This document shows, piece by piece, positions 1-6,257 of a stretch of 7,099 bases of DNA; position 1 is the stretch's first letter, and every line of letters starts with the position of its first letter. The notes under the pieces are model-generated. The model was not told where the DNA came from and searched no databases. It saw only the letters and a list, made by a program, of their open reading frames with translations. The DNA comes from Candidatus Rifleibacteriota bacterium (lineage in GTDB: Bacteria > Muiribacteriota > Ozemobacteria > Ozemobacterales > Ozemobacteraceae). Position numbers and translations under genes: made by a program. Where the stretch lies: the NCBI GenBank assembly GCA_028691595.1, contig JAQUZA010000158.1, positions 1-7,099 on the forward strand, written 5' to 3'.

Positions 1-384
1 GGGACATGCAAAAAGGGGATTCGAAGCGCTATCTTTTAGTGTTCTTGCTTACGAATTCACAAGAAGATAGAATTTTTGCTTATGTTTGTTTTTTTTATCA
101 ATTTTTTGGTGGTTCGCTCTGGGGAATAGCTGATGCTTTTTTTGTCTTAATGTTTTTATCTGAATTTTGATATGTTTATGCTCTTTTGTTTTATGATAAT
201 ACCGTGGCTGGCAAGAAAATGCTTTTATCAGTATTTTGTTAAAAGTAGATATCTTGATGTACTGTGGCTTTTGTTGTTGATAATAACTTAAAATTGATAA
301 TCAAGAATGTTGGGTCTATTGCATGCTTGATTATGCAGTTTTTTCATTTAACATAATTTTCTCTGAGAGTAATGGTGTAAATTA
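1..384. other. AT-rich intergenic region upstream of efp
   Basis: No gene can be supported here. The + strand is very T-rich, and the longest open frame (6-170, 54 codons) is dominated by Phe and Leu, as expected from translating T-tracts. Two weak hairpins might end transcription from a gene left of the window. One is at 29-70: CTATC pairs with GATAG and TTCTTG pairs with CAAGAA, with a bulge, followed by AATTTTT. The other is at 318-344: a TGCAT/ATGCA stem followed by six T. Neither is GC-rich enough to call as a terminator. The octamer TTGATAAT occurs twice (277-284 and 294-301). The right end carries the efp control region, listed separately. Confidence 0.6.
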
Positions 385-389
385 TGTTA
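349..389. repeat. Perfect 11-bp inverted repeat in the efp promoter
   Basis: TAACATAATTT (349-359) and AAATTATGTTA (379-389) are exact reverse complements separated by 19 bp, with arm centres 30 bp apart (about three helical turns). The right arm runs into the -10 box of the efp promoter. It could be a two-half-site operator, so that a bound regulator would block RNA polymerase. A transcript hairpin is unlikely, because the repeat ends before the expected start point. The repeat itself is read directly; the operator role is inference. Confidence 0.5.
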
Positions 390-393
390 TAAT
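385..393 (+). promoter_or_regulatory. Extended -10 promoter of efp
   Basis: TGTTATAAT reads as TGn followed by a perfect TATAAT (388-393), the form of an extended -10 promoter for the housekeeping sigma factor. The -35 area (about 364-370, TGAGAGT) is a poor match to TTGACA, which extended -10 promoters tolerate. Transcription should start near 400, leaving a leader of about 25 nt. AGGAG at 414-418 sits 7 nt before the efp ATG. Confidence 0.65.
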
Positions 394-425
394 CTGCCGA
401 TAAAATTCCAGCCAGGAGACATTAC

Positions 426-992
426 ATGGCTATAACTGCTAATGAACTGAGAAAAGGTATGGTAATCATCTATAATGGCGATCTTTGCCAGGTTGTCGAT
501 ATAGAGTTCGTTCGTCCGGGTAACTGGCGGGCAATGGCTCAGGCCAAGCTGAAAAGCTTGAAAACCGGGGCTATTTTTCTGCAGCGCTACCAGACCACCG
601 AAAAGGTTGACGAAGCGACGGTCGAGACCAAATTGATGCAATACCTTTATAGTTCAGACCATTTCCTGCATTTCATGGACACGCAAACCTACGAGCAAAT
701 GGAAATGGAACTGGATCTGCTTGGTGACCAGACCAAGTTTCTCAAAGAACAGATGGAGATTTACGTTAAGCTTTACGACGGGAAGGCAATCGGTGCAGAA
801 CTGCCGCCATCCGTTGACTTAGAGGTTATCGAAGCTCCACCGAACGTCAAAGGCAATTCGGCCAGCGGTTCAAGTAAGCCCGTTGTGTGTGCAGGCGGGC
901 ATGTGGTAAATGTGCCGATGTTTATTGAGTCTGGAGAATTTATCAGGGTTGACACCAGAACTGGTGAATACCTCGAACGCATGAAAAAGTAA
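426..992 (+). CDS. efp: Elongation factor P with Asn at the loop tip
   Basis: EF-P binds between the P and E sites of the stalled ribosome and helps form peptide bonds at consecutive prolines. The 188-residue length is normal. The order is an N-terminal KOW-like domain (about 1-64), a central OB domain (65-129, with the YLYSSDHFLHFMD stretch) and a C-terminal OB domain ending in the family signature VDTRTGEYLERMKK. AGGAG lies 7 nt before the ATG and the start aligns with the E. coli protein. The unusual part is the domain I loop tip. It reads VRPGNWRA where E. coli reads VKPGKGQA, so the residue that is normally a modified Lys (beta-lysylated or 5-aminopentanolated) or a rhamnosylated Arg is Asn33, followed by Trp34 and Arg35. 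None of the known modification chemistries would act on Asn33. No modification gene (epmA, epmB, earP) is in the window. It is not YeiP, judging by the C-terminal signature. The next gene starts 143 nt downstream with no terminator between. Confidence 0.96.
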   Translation: MAITANELRKGMVIIYNGDLCQVVDIEFVRPGNWRAMAQAKLKSLKTGAIFLQRYQTTEKVDEATVETKLMQYLYSSDHFLHFMDTQTYEQMEMELDLLGDQTKFLKEQMEIYVKLYDGKAIGAELPPSVDLEVIEAPPNVKGNSASGSSKPVVCAGGHVVNVPMFIESGEFIRVDTRTGEYLERMKK

Positions 993-1135
993 GGACAACC
1001 GGCTCAACTTTTCAATGCGCGGGTAAGTTTTACTGCTCAAAAAGCTGTAATCTGCCAGGAATCAAGTCTGCTGCAGACAGGGTTGCTGGTGGGGTTAGGT
1101 TTTCTGGTAATCTACCTGAACGGGAAGTATGCCAA

Positions 1136-2389
1136 ATGAAGTTGTTGAAAAAACAAAAGGGCCTGCCATTTTTACTGGCTCTGGGTGTTTTATTTATATT
1201 ATCTGCAAGTTTTCTTGCAGTTCAGCTATGGTCTGAAAGGTCTTTCCGGGGAGCGTTGCTTGCCCTTGAGGCTCCGACAATGCCGCCAGCAATGCCAAAA
1301 GTCATTGCACCTCCAGCTGAAAAGAAGTCACCCAGAAAGAGCCGGGCTGCGTCCGAAACTGCTCGACCTGATTCATTGTCTGTCGCTGTTAGAGAAGCCA
1401 GCCCCGCTCTTGAAGAAGACAAAAGTCTGGATTCTGCTGCAGCTGTCAGCATAAATAATGCTGCAATCAAGACTGAAGTACTTGAAGCTCCGGCTGTGGT
1501 TGAAGTTAAGGCCGCGGAGCCAATGGTAAAAGAGTCGACTCCGGTTCAGGTCGTCAGGCCAGAGCCCAGAGCCGAAAAAAAGATCGAGAAGATCGAGAAG
1601 ATCGAGAAGAAGGCTCCCGCCATTGTTCAAGATACTGCCGTAACTGTATCCTCTGAGTCCAAGCCCCGAAAGAGCCGCAAAGCAAGGGTTGAAGAAATTC
1701 CAACCGAGGTTCCTGCTGAATGGAACTGGTTTTCAAAGCCGCTTAGGGTTGCCCTTGGTGAAGGAAAAGCTCGAATTGAACCCGATAGTGCTGGCAAGGA
1801 AATCAAGCTGAGCGACCACGAAAAGATCAGATTCGAGCCGGTCACCGTGGAAAGCAAAGAAGTCGTCGAAATGCCCAGCGAGATAGCTCCGGTGCTAGCA
1901 GACGTTGAGGCGAATGTGGTTACCGAGACTCGCGTTTTTGAAGTGTCTGAAAGTGTTCCGGCTACTGAAAAACCTTTTATGATTGCTTTGGCAAGAATGG
2001 CAAGAATTAAACAGATGCGTCAGAGCCATTCTATGAATGAAAAAAAGATTGAAAAGCTTTCCGGAGAAGTATCTCCGAGCATGCGCCGCTTGGGTGATGT
2101 AATTAAAGTGCTCTGTGATCGTCTTGACAAGCGCGTTGCATCGACCCAGGAGAATTTGTCCTCTTTAGCAGGAGTTCAGAACTCTGTGGTTGCCAGCTCT
2201 GAAAATTCTGTGGTTGCAGTTGAAAGCAATGGTGACAACAATAATAACAACAATAATAACAACAATAATAATAATGTCAAAGACAGCCATGAAGATGGTG
2301 TTTTTAAGCCCTACTATGGTGGTTCTGGCAGCAGTTTCAGTCAGAGGATCAATTCAATGATCAGAAGTGGTCTGGTTAAGGTGGATTAA
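1136..2389 (+). CDS. Membrane-anchored low-complexity protein, function unknown
   Basis: I do not recognise this 417-residue protein. A basic start (MKLLKKQKG) and a hydrophobic stretch at about 10-31 (through LALGVLFILSASFLAVQLW) suggest an N-terminal signal anchor, with the rest outside the cytoplasm. Residues about 45-290 are rich in Pro, Ala, Val, Glu and Lys, like the extended periplasmic linkers of TonB- or FtsN-type proteins. They include KIEKIEKIEKK (about 149-159) from a 9-bp repeat. Residues 280-345 look helical and charged, with one Cys in VLCDRLDKR. Then come a repeated NSVVA (349 and 357), 13 consecutive Asn (368-380) and a tail with YYGGSGSSFSQR. No enzyme motif is visible. The ATG is preceded by GGGAAG with an 8-nt spacer. 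The frame is open further upstream, back into efp, but has no ATG, GTG or TTG there. It may be co-transcribed with efp, and a strong terminator follows. An envelope role is inference only. Confidence 0.8.
   Translation: MKLLKKQKGLPFLLALGVLFILSASFLAVQLWSERSFRGALLALEAPTMPPAMPKVIAPPAEKKSPRKSRAASETARPDSLSVAVREASPALEEDKSLDSAAAVSINNAAIKTEVLEAPAVVEVKAAEPMVKESTPVQVVRPEPRAEKKIEKIEKIEKKAPAIVQDTAVTVSSESKPRKSRKARVEEIPTEVPAEWNWFSKPLRVALGEGKARIEPDSAGKEIKLSDHEKIRFEPVTVESKEVVEMPSEIAPVLADVEANVVTETRVFEVSESVPATEKPFMIALARMARIKQMRQSHSMNEKKIEKLSGEVSPSMRRLGDVIKVLCDRLDKRVASTQENLSSLAGVQNSVVASSENSVVAVESNGDNNNNNNNNNNNNNVKDSHEDGVFKPYYGGSGSSFSQRINSMIRSGLVKVD
1580..1606 (+). repeat. Three tandem 9-bp units AAGATCGAG
   Basis: AAGATCGAG is repeated exactly three times inside the 417-residue protein gene and encodes (KIE)3, followed by another Lys pair. 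Gain or loss of a unit keeps the frame, so the linker length could vary between strains. Confidence 0.8.
2237..2275 (+). repeat. AAY microsatellite encoding 13 Asn
   Basis: Thirteen consecutive Asn codons use AAC and AAT in an ordered pattern. The 12-bp unit AACAATAATAAC occurs twice, then AACAATAATAAT, then AAT. The regular nucleotide pattern suggests growth by slippage or unit duplication rather than selection on single codons. Changes in multiples of three would not break the frame. Confidence 0.9.
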
Positions 2390-2419
2390 CTTTCCTGTAG
2401 ATAACCACAAGTTTTTTTT

Positions 2420-2458
2420 AAGCAGAAGACCCCGAGATTTCGGGGTCTTCTGCTTTTT
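2420..2458 (+). terminator. Strong rho-independent terminator
   Basis: A perfect 15-bp stem pairs AAGCAGAAGACCCCG (2420-2434) with CGGGGTCTTCTGCTT (2441-2455) around a 6-nt AGATTT loop whose ends could also pair. T residues run from 2454 to 2458. It lies 31 nt after the stop of the 417-residue protein gene and should end the efp unit. There is no A-tract on the left side, so it looks one-directional. Confidence 0.93.
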
Positions 2459-2557
2459 GCTTCGAGAATGTTACAATCATGGCAGAATATTGCTGCTGAA
2501 AGCAAGCAAAGAATCATCGGGTTTGTATAAAAATTGACTGCTAAAACGCGAGTTTTT

Positions 2558-2575
2558 TAAATAAATATTTATTTA
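2558..2575. repeat. 18-bp perfect AT-only palindrome
   Basis: TAAATAAATATTTATTTA is its own reverse complement, with no spacer. It could be an operator, a site that extrudes or melts easily, or only a by-product of the AT-rich composition. It lies about 100 bp past the terminator and about 270 bp before the predicted oad promoter. Confidence 0.5.
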
Positions 2576-2618
2576 TTTAAAACAAAAGCGTGCTGTATCT
2601 GGGATTTTTGTTGAAAAT

Positions 2619-2649
2619 TGTTTTATAAAAAATTAATCTTTATAAAACA
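2619..2649. repeat. 11-bp inverted repeat TGTTTTATAAA / TTTATAAAACA
   Basis: The two arms (2619-2629 and 2639-2649) are exact reverse complements separated by 9 bp. Arm centres are 20 bp apart, about two helical turns, which suits a dimeric regulator. As RNA it would form an AT-rich stem without a following T-tract, so it is not a terminator. Confidence 0.5.
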
Positions 2650-2813
2650 GAGGCTAGTGATGATTTAGTCGCGCATATATGATTGTGAAGTTAAATAAAC
2701 TTAAATTTAAAATTTGAGTTTAAGTCTATGGATTTCTGTGGTCTTCGTTTTTGTTTTCGGGTTGGCGTGAGATTGCGTAGAAACTAAAGACATGTTGGCG
2801 CTGGCACGAAGGG

Positions 2814-2839
2814 CAAGAATCTTGGATACTTGATTCTTG
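2814..2839. promoter_or_regulatory. Operator-like dyad at the oad promoter
   Basis: CAAGAATC (2814-2821) and GATTCTTG (2832-2839) are exact reverse complements with a 10-bp spacer, centres 18 bp apart. The right arm covers most of the predicted -35 hexamer (TTGATT, 2830-2835), so a bound regulator would compete with RNA polymerase. The dyad is seen; the regulatory role is inferred. Confidence 0.4.
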
Positions 2840-2858
2840 TGTCGAAATATGATATTAT
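2830..2858 (+). promoter_or_regulatory. Predicted promoter of the oad operon
   Basis: TTGATT (2830-2835) and TATTAT (2853-2858) are separated by 17 bp and match the housekeeping consensus at 4/6 and 5/6 positions. Transcription would start near 2865, leaving a leader of about 105 nt before oadG. A weaker alternative is TTGATT at 2873-2878 with CATAAA at 2895-2900 (16-bp spacer). Confidence 0.45.
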
Positions 2859-2970
2859 TTTCACATACTTTTTTGATTGAAGATAACTGGTCAGCATAAA
2901 TCAAAGCAAAAAACAAGGAATCAAGCTCAGCCTTTCACGGGTTGACATAACTGAACCAGGAGTTGTAGCC

Positions 2971-3201
2971 ATGTTGATCGACGGTACTGTAGTAATGGCC
3001 ATCGGTATGGGTGTTGTCTTTTCTTTTTTAGGTGTCATGGTGGCCATGATGAATCTGATTGCCTTTCTGATGAAGCCATATTCTCAAATGGCTCCAGTTA
3101 AAGATGCTGCCGTCACCTTTTCTGCCGGTGAAAATAATCCCAGCGAAGAGCTGGCGGTGGTTATTGCTGCAGCCCGGGCTTTCTCTGAAAGGAAACAATA
3201 A
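2971..3201 (+). CDS. oadG: Na+-pumping oxaloacetate decarboxylase, gamma subunit
   Basis: This is the small membrane subunit of the decarboxylase pump. It holds the soluble alpha subunit against the membrane beta subunit. At 76 residues it has one membrane segment (about 8-34, with GMGVVFSFLGVMVAMM), a short polar linker and a C-terminal helix, EELAVVIAAARAF, which resembles the EEVAAAIAAA-type helix of short OadG and MmdD subunits. It contains no His and no Cys, so it lacks the C-terminal Zn-binding His reported for Klebsiella OadG. AGGAG at 2958-2962 sits 8 nt before the ATG. The stop overlaps the oadA start by one base (TAATG), which suggests translational coupling. Position beside oadA and oadB carries much of the assignment, because such short subunits diverge quickly. 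A delta or gamma subunit of a related decarboxylase is the alternative. Confidence 0.82.
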   Translation: MLIDGTVVMAIGMGVVFSFLGVMVAMMNLIAFLMKPYSQMAPVKDAAVTFSAGENNPSEELAVVIAAARAFSERKQ

Positions 3202-5081
3202 TGAAAAAGAAATTTATCAGGGTTATGGATACATCCTTTCGGGATGGTTTTCAGTCTGTTTATGGCGCAAGGGTTTTAACAAAAGACTTTTTGCCTGCTG
3301 TTGAAGCCGCCGTTCAAGCCGGAATAACATATTTCGAGTCAGGCGGGGGTGCCCGCTTTCAGTCGCTGTTTTTTTATTGCAACGAAAATGCCTTTGACAT
3401 GATGGACTCTTTCAGAACAGTTGTTGGCCCCGACGTTGAACTGCAGACCCTCGCCAGGGGTGTAAATGTCGTCGGCCTTGATTCGCAGAGCAGCGAAATT
3501 ATTCGCCTGCACGCCAGGCTTTTTAAGAAACATGGGGTGAGTACCATCAGGAATTTTGATGCCCTCAATGATGTTGAAAATCTCATTTTCAGTGGCAAGT
3601 GCATTGTTGAGGCCGGGCTAAAGCATCAGGTTGTGGTTACCATGATGGAGTTGCCTCCGGGTTGTACCGGGTCGCACACCCCAGAATTTTATCTTCAGGT
3701 TTTGAAAAAGATTCTTGATGCCGGGATACCCTATGATTCAGTGTGTTTTAAAGATGCTTCAGGCACTTCGACACCAGACAAGGTATTCAGGACGATTGAC
3801 GCTGCCCGCAAGATGCTGCCTGATGGAACTTTTATTCAATTTCATACGCATGATACGGCCGGAAATGCCGTAGCCGCCTATCGAGCTGCTCTTGATGCCG
3901 GTGCTGACGGCATCGATCTGGCTATGGCACCTGTTTCTGGAGGTACGAGCCAGCCAGATATCATTACCATGTGGCATGCCCTGCGCGGCACTCAGTATGA
4001 TCTTGGTCTCGATATCGAAAAGATTGTCGAAGCCGAGAAGGTTTTCGGTGATTGCATGAAAGAATATTTTCTTCCCCCGGAAGCAAGAGCCGTCGACCCT
4101 GTTATCATTTTTTCGCCAATGCCGGGCGGTGCTTTGACAGCCAATACCCAGATGATGCGAGATAACGGAACCATCGATCGTTACCCCGAAGTGATTCGGG
4201 CTATGACCGAGGTCGTGCGCAAAGGTGGTTTTGGCACTTCGGTTACGCCGGTTTCGCAGTTTTATTTTCAGCAGGCTTACAATAATGTTATGCTCGGCCC
4301 CTGGAAAAAGATCAGTGAGGGCTACGGGAAAATGGTCCTTGGCTATTTTGGGCATACTCCTGTTCCTCCTGACCCGCAGATTATTCGTATTGCTGCCGAA
4401 CAGTTGCAGCTCGAGCCTGCAAATGAGTCGCCTCTTAAACTCAACGATAAAGATCCGGCCCGTTCGGTGGCCACATTCACAAAAAGGCTCGAAGAAAATT
4501 CTCTACCCGTGACTGAAGAGAATATTTTTATTGCAGCGACCTGTCAGGCCAAGGGAATTGCCTTTTTGAAGGGTGAAGCGGTTGAAAGTGTGAGAAAAAA
4601 ATCACAAACAACGAAGCAGGGCGGGCAGACTCTTTCGATGCCGTATTCAACCACTTTGAATGTGGTTCGTGGGAACAGGGATGACGCAAAGTCTATTGCA
4701 AAAGCAGCCAGAGGCTATAACGTTGCTTTGAAGGACAAGGCGTTTGAGGTGTTTTTTGACGGAAACAAAGCGGTGGTTAACGGCAAGACCTACGAGGTGG
4801 ATATCTCCGAAATCACCCACGAACTGGAAGCCCGACCAGTTCAAACGATTCGCGAAACAGAAGGTTCAAGATTTGATGTCTCCGCACCTTTGCCGGGAGC
4901 CATAGTGCGAATGGTGTGCAAAGAAGGTGATCAGGTCAGAAAAGACGACACGATTTTCGTGATTGAGGCCATGAAAATGGAAACTGAAATCAAGGCACCA
5001 GTTGCTGGAAGAATTTCCAACATTGTTGTCGGGCAGGGCAGCCAGGTTGCTGCCGGTCAGACAGTCGTTCGCATCAGCTGA
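3201..5081 (+). CDS. oadA: Oxaloacetate decarboxylase alpha subunit (carboxyltransferase and biotin carrier)
   Basis: This subunit moves the carboxyl group of oxaloacetate to its own biotin, giving pyruvate; carboxybiotin then goes to OadB. Residues 1 to about 275 form the HMGL-like TIM barrel. RDGFQS (Arg14, Asp15), KDASG (Lys184, matching the carbamylated Lys) and HTH (His215, His217) fit the usual metal and catalytic sites. Residues about 290-470 are the conserved PYC/OADA domain (PMPGGALTANTQMM, GYFGHTPV). A small domain with VVNGKTYEVDI (about 530-540) and a biotinyl domain (about 558-626) follow. The latter has EAMKMET, with biotinylated Lys592 34 residues from the end. There is no long Ala/Pro linker as in Klebsiella. 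The wording (DTSFRDGFQS, TIRNFDALND, ELPPGCTG) resembles, from memory, the Campylobacterota proteins annotated as OadA or pyruvate carboxylase subunit B. No biotin carboxylase gene is nearby and the flanking genes are oadG and oadB, which favours the Na+ pump. AAAGGAAA ends 5 nt before the ATG. Confidence 0.93.
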   Translation: MKKKFIRVMDTSFRDGFQSVYGARVLTKDFLPAVEAAVQAGITYFESGGGARFQSLFFYCNENAFDMMDSFRTVVGPDVELQTLARGVNVVGLDSQSSEIIRLHARLFKKHGVSTIRNFDALNDVENLIFSGKCIVEAGLKHQVVVTMMELPPGCTGSHTPEFYLQVLKKILDAGIPYDSVCFKDASGTSTPDKVFRTIDAARKMLPDGTFIQFHTHDTAGNAVAAYRAALDAGADGIDLAMAPVSGGTSQPDIITMWHALRGTQYDLGLDIEKIVEAEKVFGDCMKEYFLPPEARAVDPVIIFSPMPGGALTANTQMMRDNGTIDRYPEVIRAMTEVVRKGGFGTSVTPVSQFYFQQAYNNVMLGPWKKISEGYGKMVLGYFGHTPVPPDPQIIRIAAEQLQLEPANESPLKLNDKDPARSVATFTKRLEENSLPVTEENIFIAATCQAKGIAFLKGEAVESVRKKSQTTKQGGQTLSMPYSTTLNVVRGNRDDAKSIAKAARGYNVALKDKAFEVFFDGNKAVVNGKTYEVDISEITHELEARPVQTIRETEGSRFDVSAPLPGAIVRMVCKEGDQVRKDDTIFVIEAMKMETEIKAPVAGRISNIVVGQGSQVAAGQTVVRIS

Positions 5082-5101
5082 TCAGTAATGGAGATATTTT
5101 T

Positions 5102-6241
5102 ATGGATATTATGACCTCTTTGGGCGATTTGCTCAAATCTACAGGTTTTTACAATATAACTATCAGTCAAGTGATAATGATAGTTGTTGGTCTCTTATTG
5201 ATCTGGCTGGCGGTTAAAAAACAGTTTGAGCCGTTGCTTCTCCTTCCCATCGGTTTTGGCGGCATTCTTGCCAATATTCCCGTTGCCGGGATGACTGCTG
5301 AAAGTGGTTTTCTCGGAATTATCTACAACTCTGGTATTGCCAATGGCCTGTTTCCGCTGATGGTTTTTATCGGGGTCGGCGCAATGACAGATTTTGGGCC
5401 GTTGATTGCCAACCCGCGCACGGCATTGCTTGGTGCTGCTGCCCAATTTGGTATTTTTGGAACACTGGTAGGGGCTCTGGTTTTATCTGAGTATGCCGGC
5501 CTGGGTTTTTCTCTCAAGGATGCAGCCTCGATCGCAATCATTGGTGGTGCCGATGGCCCAACCGCTATTTTTTTGTCTTCGGCTCTTGCTCCGCATCTTC
5601 TCGGGGCAATAGCTGTGGCAGCATATTCTTATATGGCTCTGGTTCCTATTATTCAGCCCCCGATAATGAAGTTTTTGACCACCGAGGAGGAGCGGCGCAT
5701 TGAAATGCATCAGTTGCGTGACGTTTCTGCCGGTGAAAAGATAGTTTTTCCTCTGGCTGTGCTTTTGTTATGCATAATTTTTATTCCGCAGGCAACTCCT
5801 CTGATCGGTGCGCTCATGTTCGGCAATCTTCTAAAGGAGTCTGGCGTAACTGATCGCCTGGCAAAAACCGCACAGAACGAATTGATTAATCTGGTAACAA
5901 TTTTTCTTGGTCTGGCAGTTGGTTCAAAGCTTTCTGCCGAGCAGTTTCTGCAGCCAAGAACACTCTTCATTCTCTTCTTAGGCCTGATAGCCTTTTCTCT
6001 TGGAACTGCTGCTGGAATATTGCTTGCCAGACTGATGAACCGGTTCAGTAAAGTTCCGTTGAATCCTCTCATTGGTGCGGCAGGGGTTTCGGCTGTCCCT
6101 ATGGCGGCCAGGGTTGTTAATAAGGTCGGCCTGGAGTATAATGGCAACAACTATCTGCTGATGCATGCCATGGGCCCAAATGTTGCCGGTGTCATCGGTT
6201 CTGCAGTTGCTGCCGGGGTGTTGCTTGCCCTGGTAAAATAA
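5102..6241 (+). CDS. oadB: Na+-pumping decarboxylase beta subunit (carboxybiotin decarboxylase)
   Basis: This is the integral membrane subunit. It decarboxylates carboxybiotin delivered by OadA, consumes a periplasmic proton and exports Na+. The 379 residues are mostly hydrophobic, with roughly nine or ten membrane segments, and the length fits the short OadB/GcdB/MmdB group. GGADGPTAIF holds Asp151, and AYSYMALVPIIQPP holds Tyr177. NPLIGAAGVSAVPMAARV holds Asn321, Gly325, Ser330 and Arg337. These sit at a constant offset of 52 from Klebsiella OadB Asp203, Tyr229, Asn373, Gly377, Ser382 and Arg389, the residues reported for Na+ binding and transport, so the pump should be functional. GGAG (5090-5093) is 8 nt before the first ATG, which favours it over the ATG at 5111. 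It follows oadA by 20 nt. The beta subunit alone does not tell oxaloacetate from malonate, methylmalonyl-CoA or glutaconyl-CoA systems; the OadA partner does. Confidence 0.95.
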   Translation: MDIMTSLGDLLKSTGFYNITISQVIMIVVGLLLIWLAVKKQFEPLLLLPIGFGGILANIPVAGMTAESGFLGIIYNSGIANGLFPLMVFIGVGAMTDFGPLIANPRTALLGAAAQFGIFGTLVGALVLSEYAGLGFSLKDAASIAIIGGADGPTAIFLSSALAPHLLGAIAVAAYSYMALVPIIQPPIMKFLTTEEERRIEMHQLRDVSAGEKIVFPLAVLLLCIIFIPQATPLIGALMFGNLLKESGVTDRLAKTAQNELINLVTIFLGLAVGSKLSAEQFLQPRTLFILFLGLIAFSLGTAAGILLARLMNRFSKVPLNPLIGAAGVSAVPMAARVVNKVGLEYNGNNYLLMHAMGPNVAGVIGSAVAAGVLLALVK

Positions 6242-6257
6242 GACTGAAACAAAAATC

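Larger units (their letters stand above)
2459..2829. other. Long AT-rich intergenic region upstream of oad
   Basis: No gene is supported. A 69-codon minus-strand frame (2707-2916) has no family resemblance and crosses the predicted oad promoter. The left part (2540-2730) is extremely AT-rich and contains the palindromes listed separately, plus ACTTAAA (2699-2705) mirrored by TTTAAGT (2719-2725). The right part (about 2740-2815) is richer in GC and carries GTTGGCG twice (2761-2767 and 2794-2800). No tRNA, riboswitch or CRISPR signature was recognised. Confidence 0.6.

Noticed and set aside
29..75. Possible terminator hairpin of an upstream gene
   Set aside because: The stem needs an 8-nt bulge, is AT-rich, and the T-tract is short; mentioned only in the intergenic entry.
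6..170. 54-codon open frame at the left edge
   Set aside because: Very rich in Phe and Leu from T-tracts, no clear ribosome binding site, and no family resemblance; it most likely reflects base composition.
1048..1056. TAATCTGCC shared with the efp promoter (390-398), plus TAATCTACC at 1108-1116
   Set aside because: A 9-mer recurring in this much sequence may be chance, and no convincing -35 box accompanies the copy at 1048.
1066..1078. GTCTGCTGCAGAC dyad between efp and the next gene
   Set aside because: A 1-nt loop cannot form an RNA hairpin and there is no T-tract, so it is not a terminator; too short to claim as an operator.
2763..2777. Sigma-54-like site, TTGGCGTGAGATTGC
   Set aside because: GG and GC are separated by 9 bases instead of the strict 10, and it is about 200 bp from oadG; TGGCAC at 2802-2807 also lacks a correctly placed GC.
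2707..2916. 69-codon minus-strand open frame in the oad upstream gap
   Set aside because: It covers the predicted oad promoter and dyad, has no recognisable domain, and shows low-complexity KTKTKTT sequence.
3759..4355. 198-codon minus-strand open frame inside oadA
   Set aside because: It is antisense to a strongly conserved coding region and its translation resembles no family; a shadow of oadA.
5710..6150. 146-codon minus-strand open frame inside oadB
   Set aside because: Antisense shadow of the conserved OadB C-terminal half, rich in Arg, Pro and Ser as expected for such shadows.
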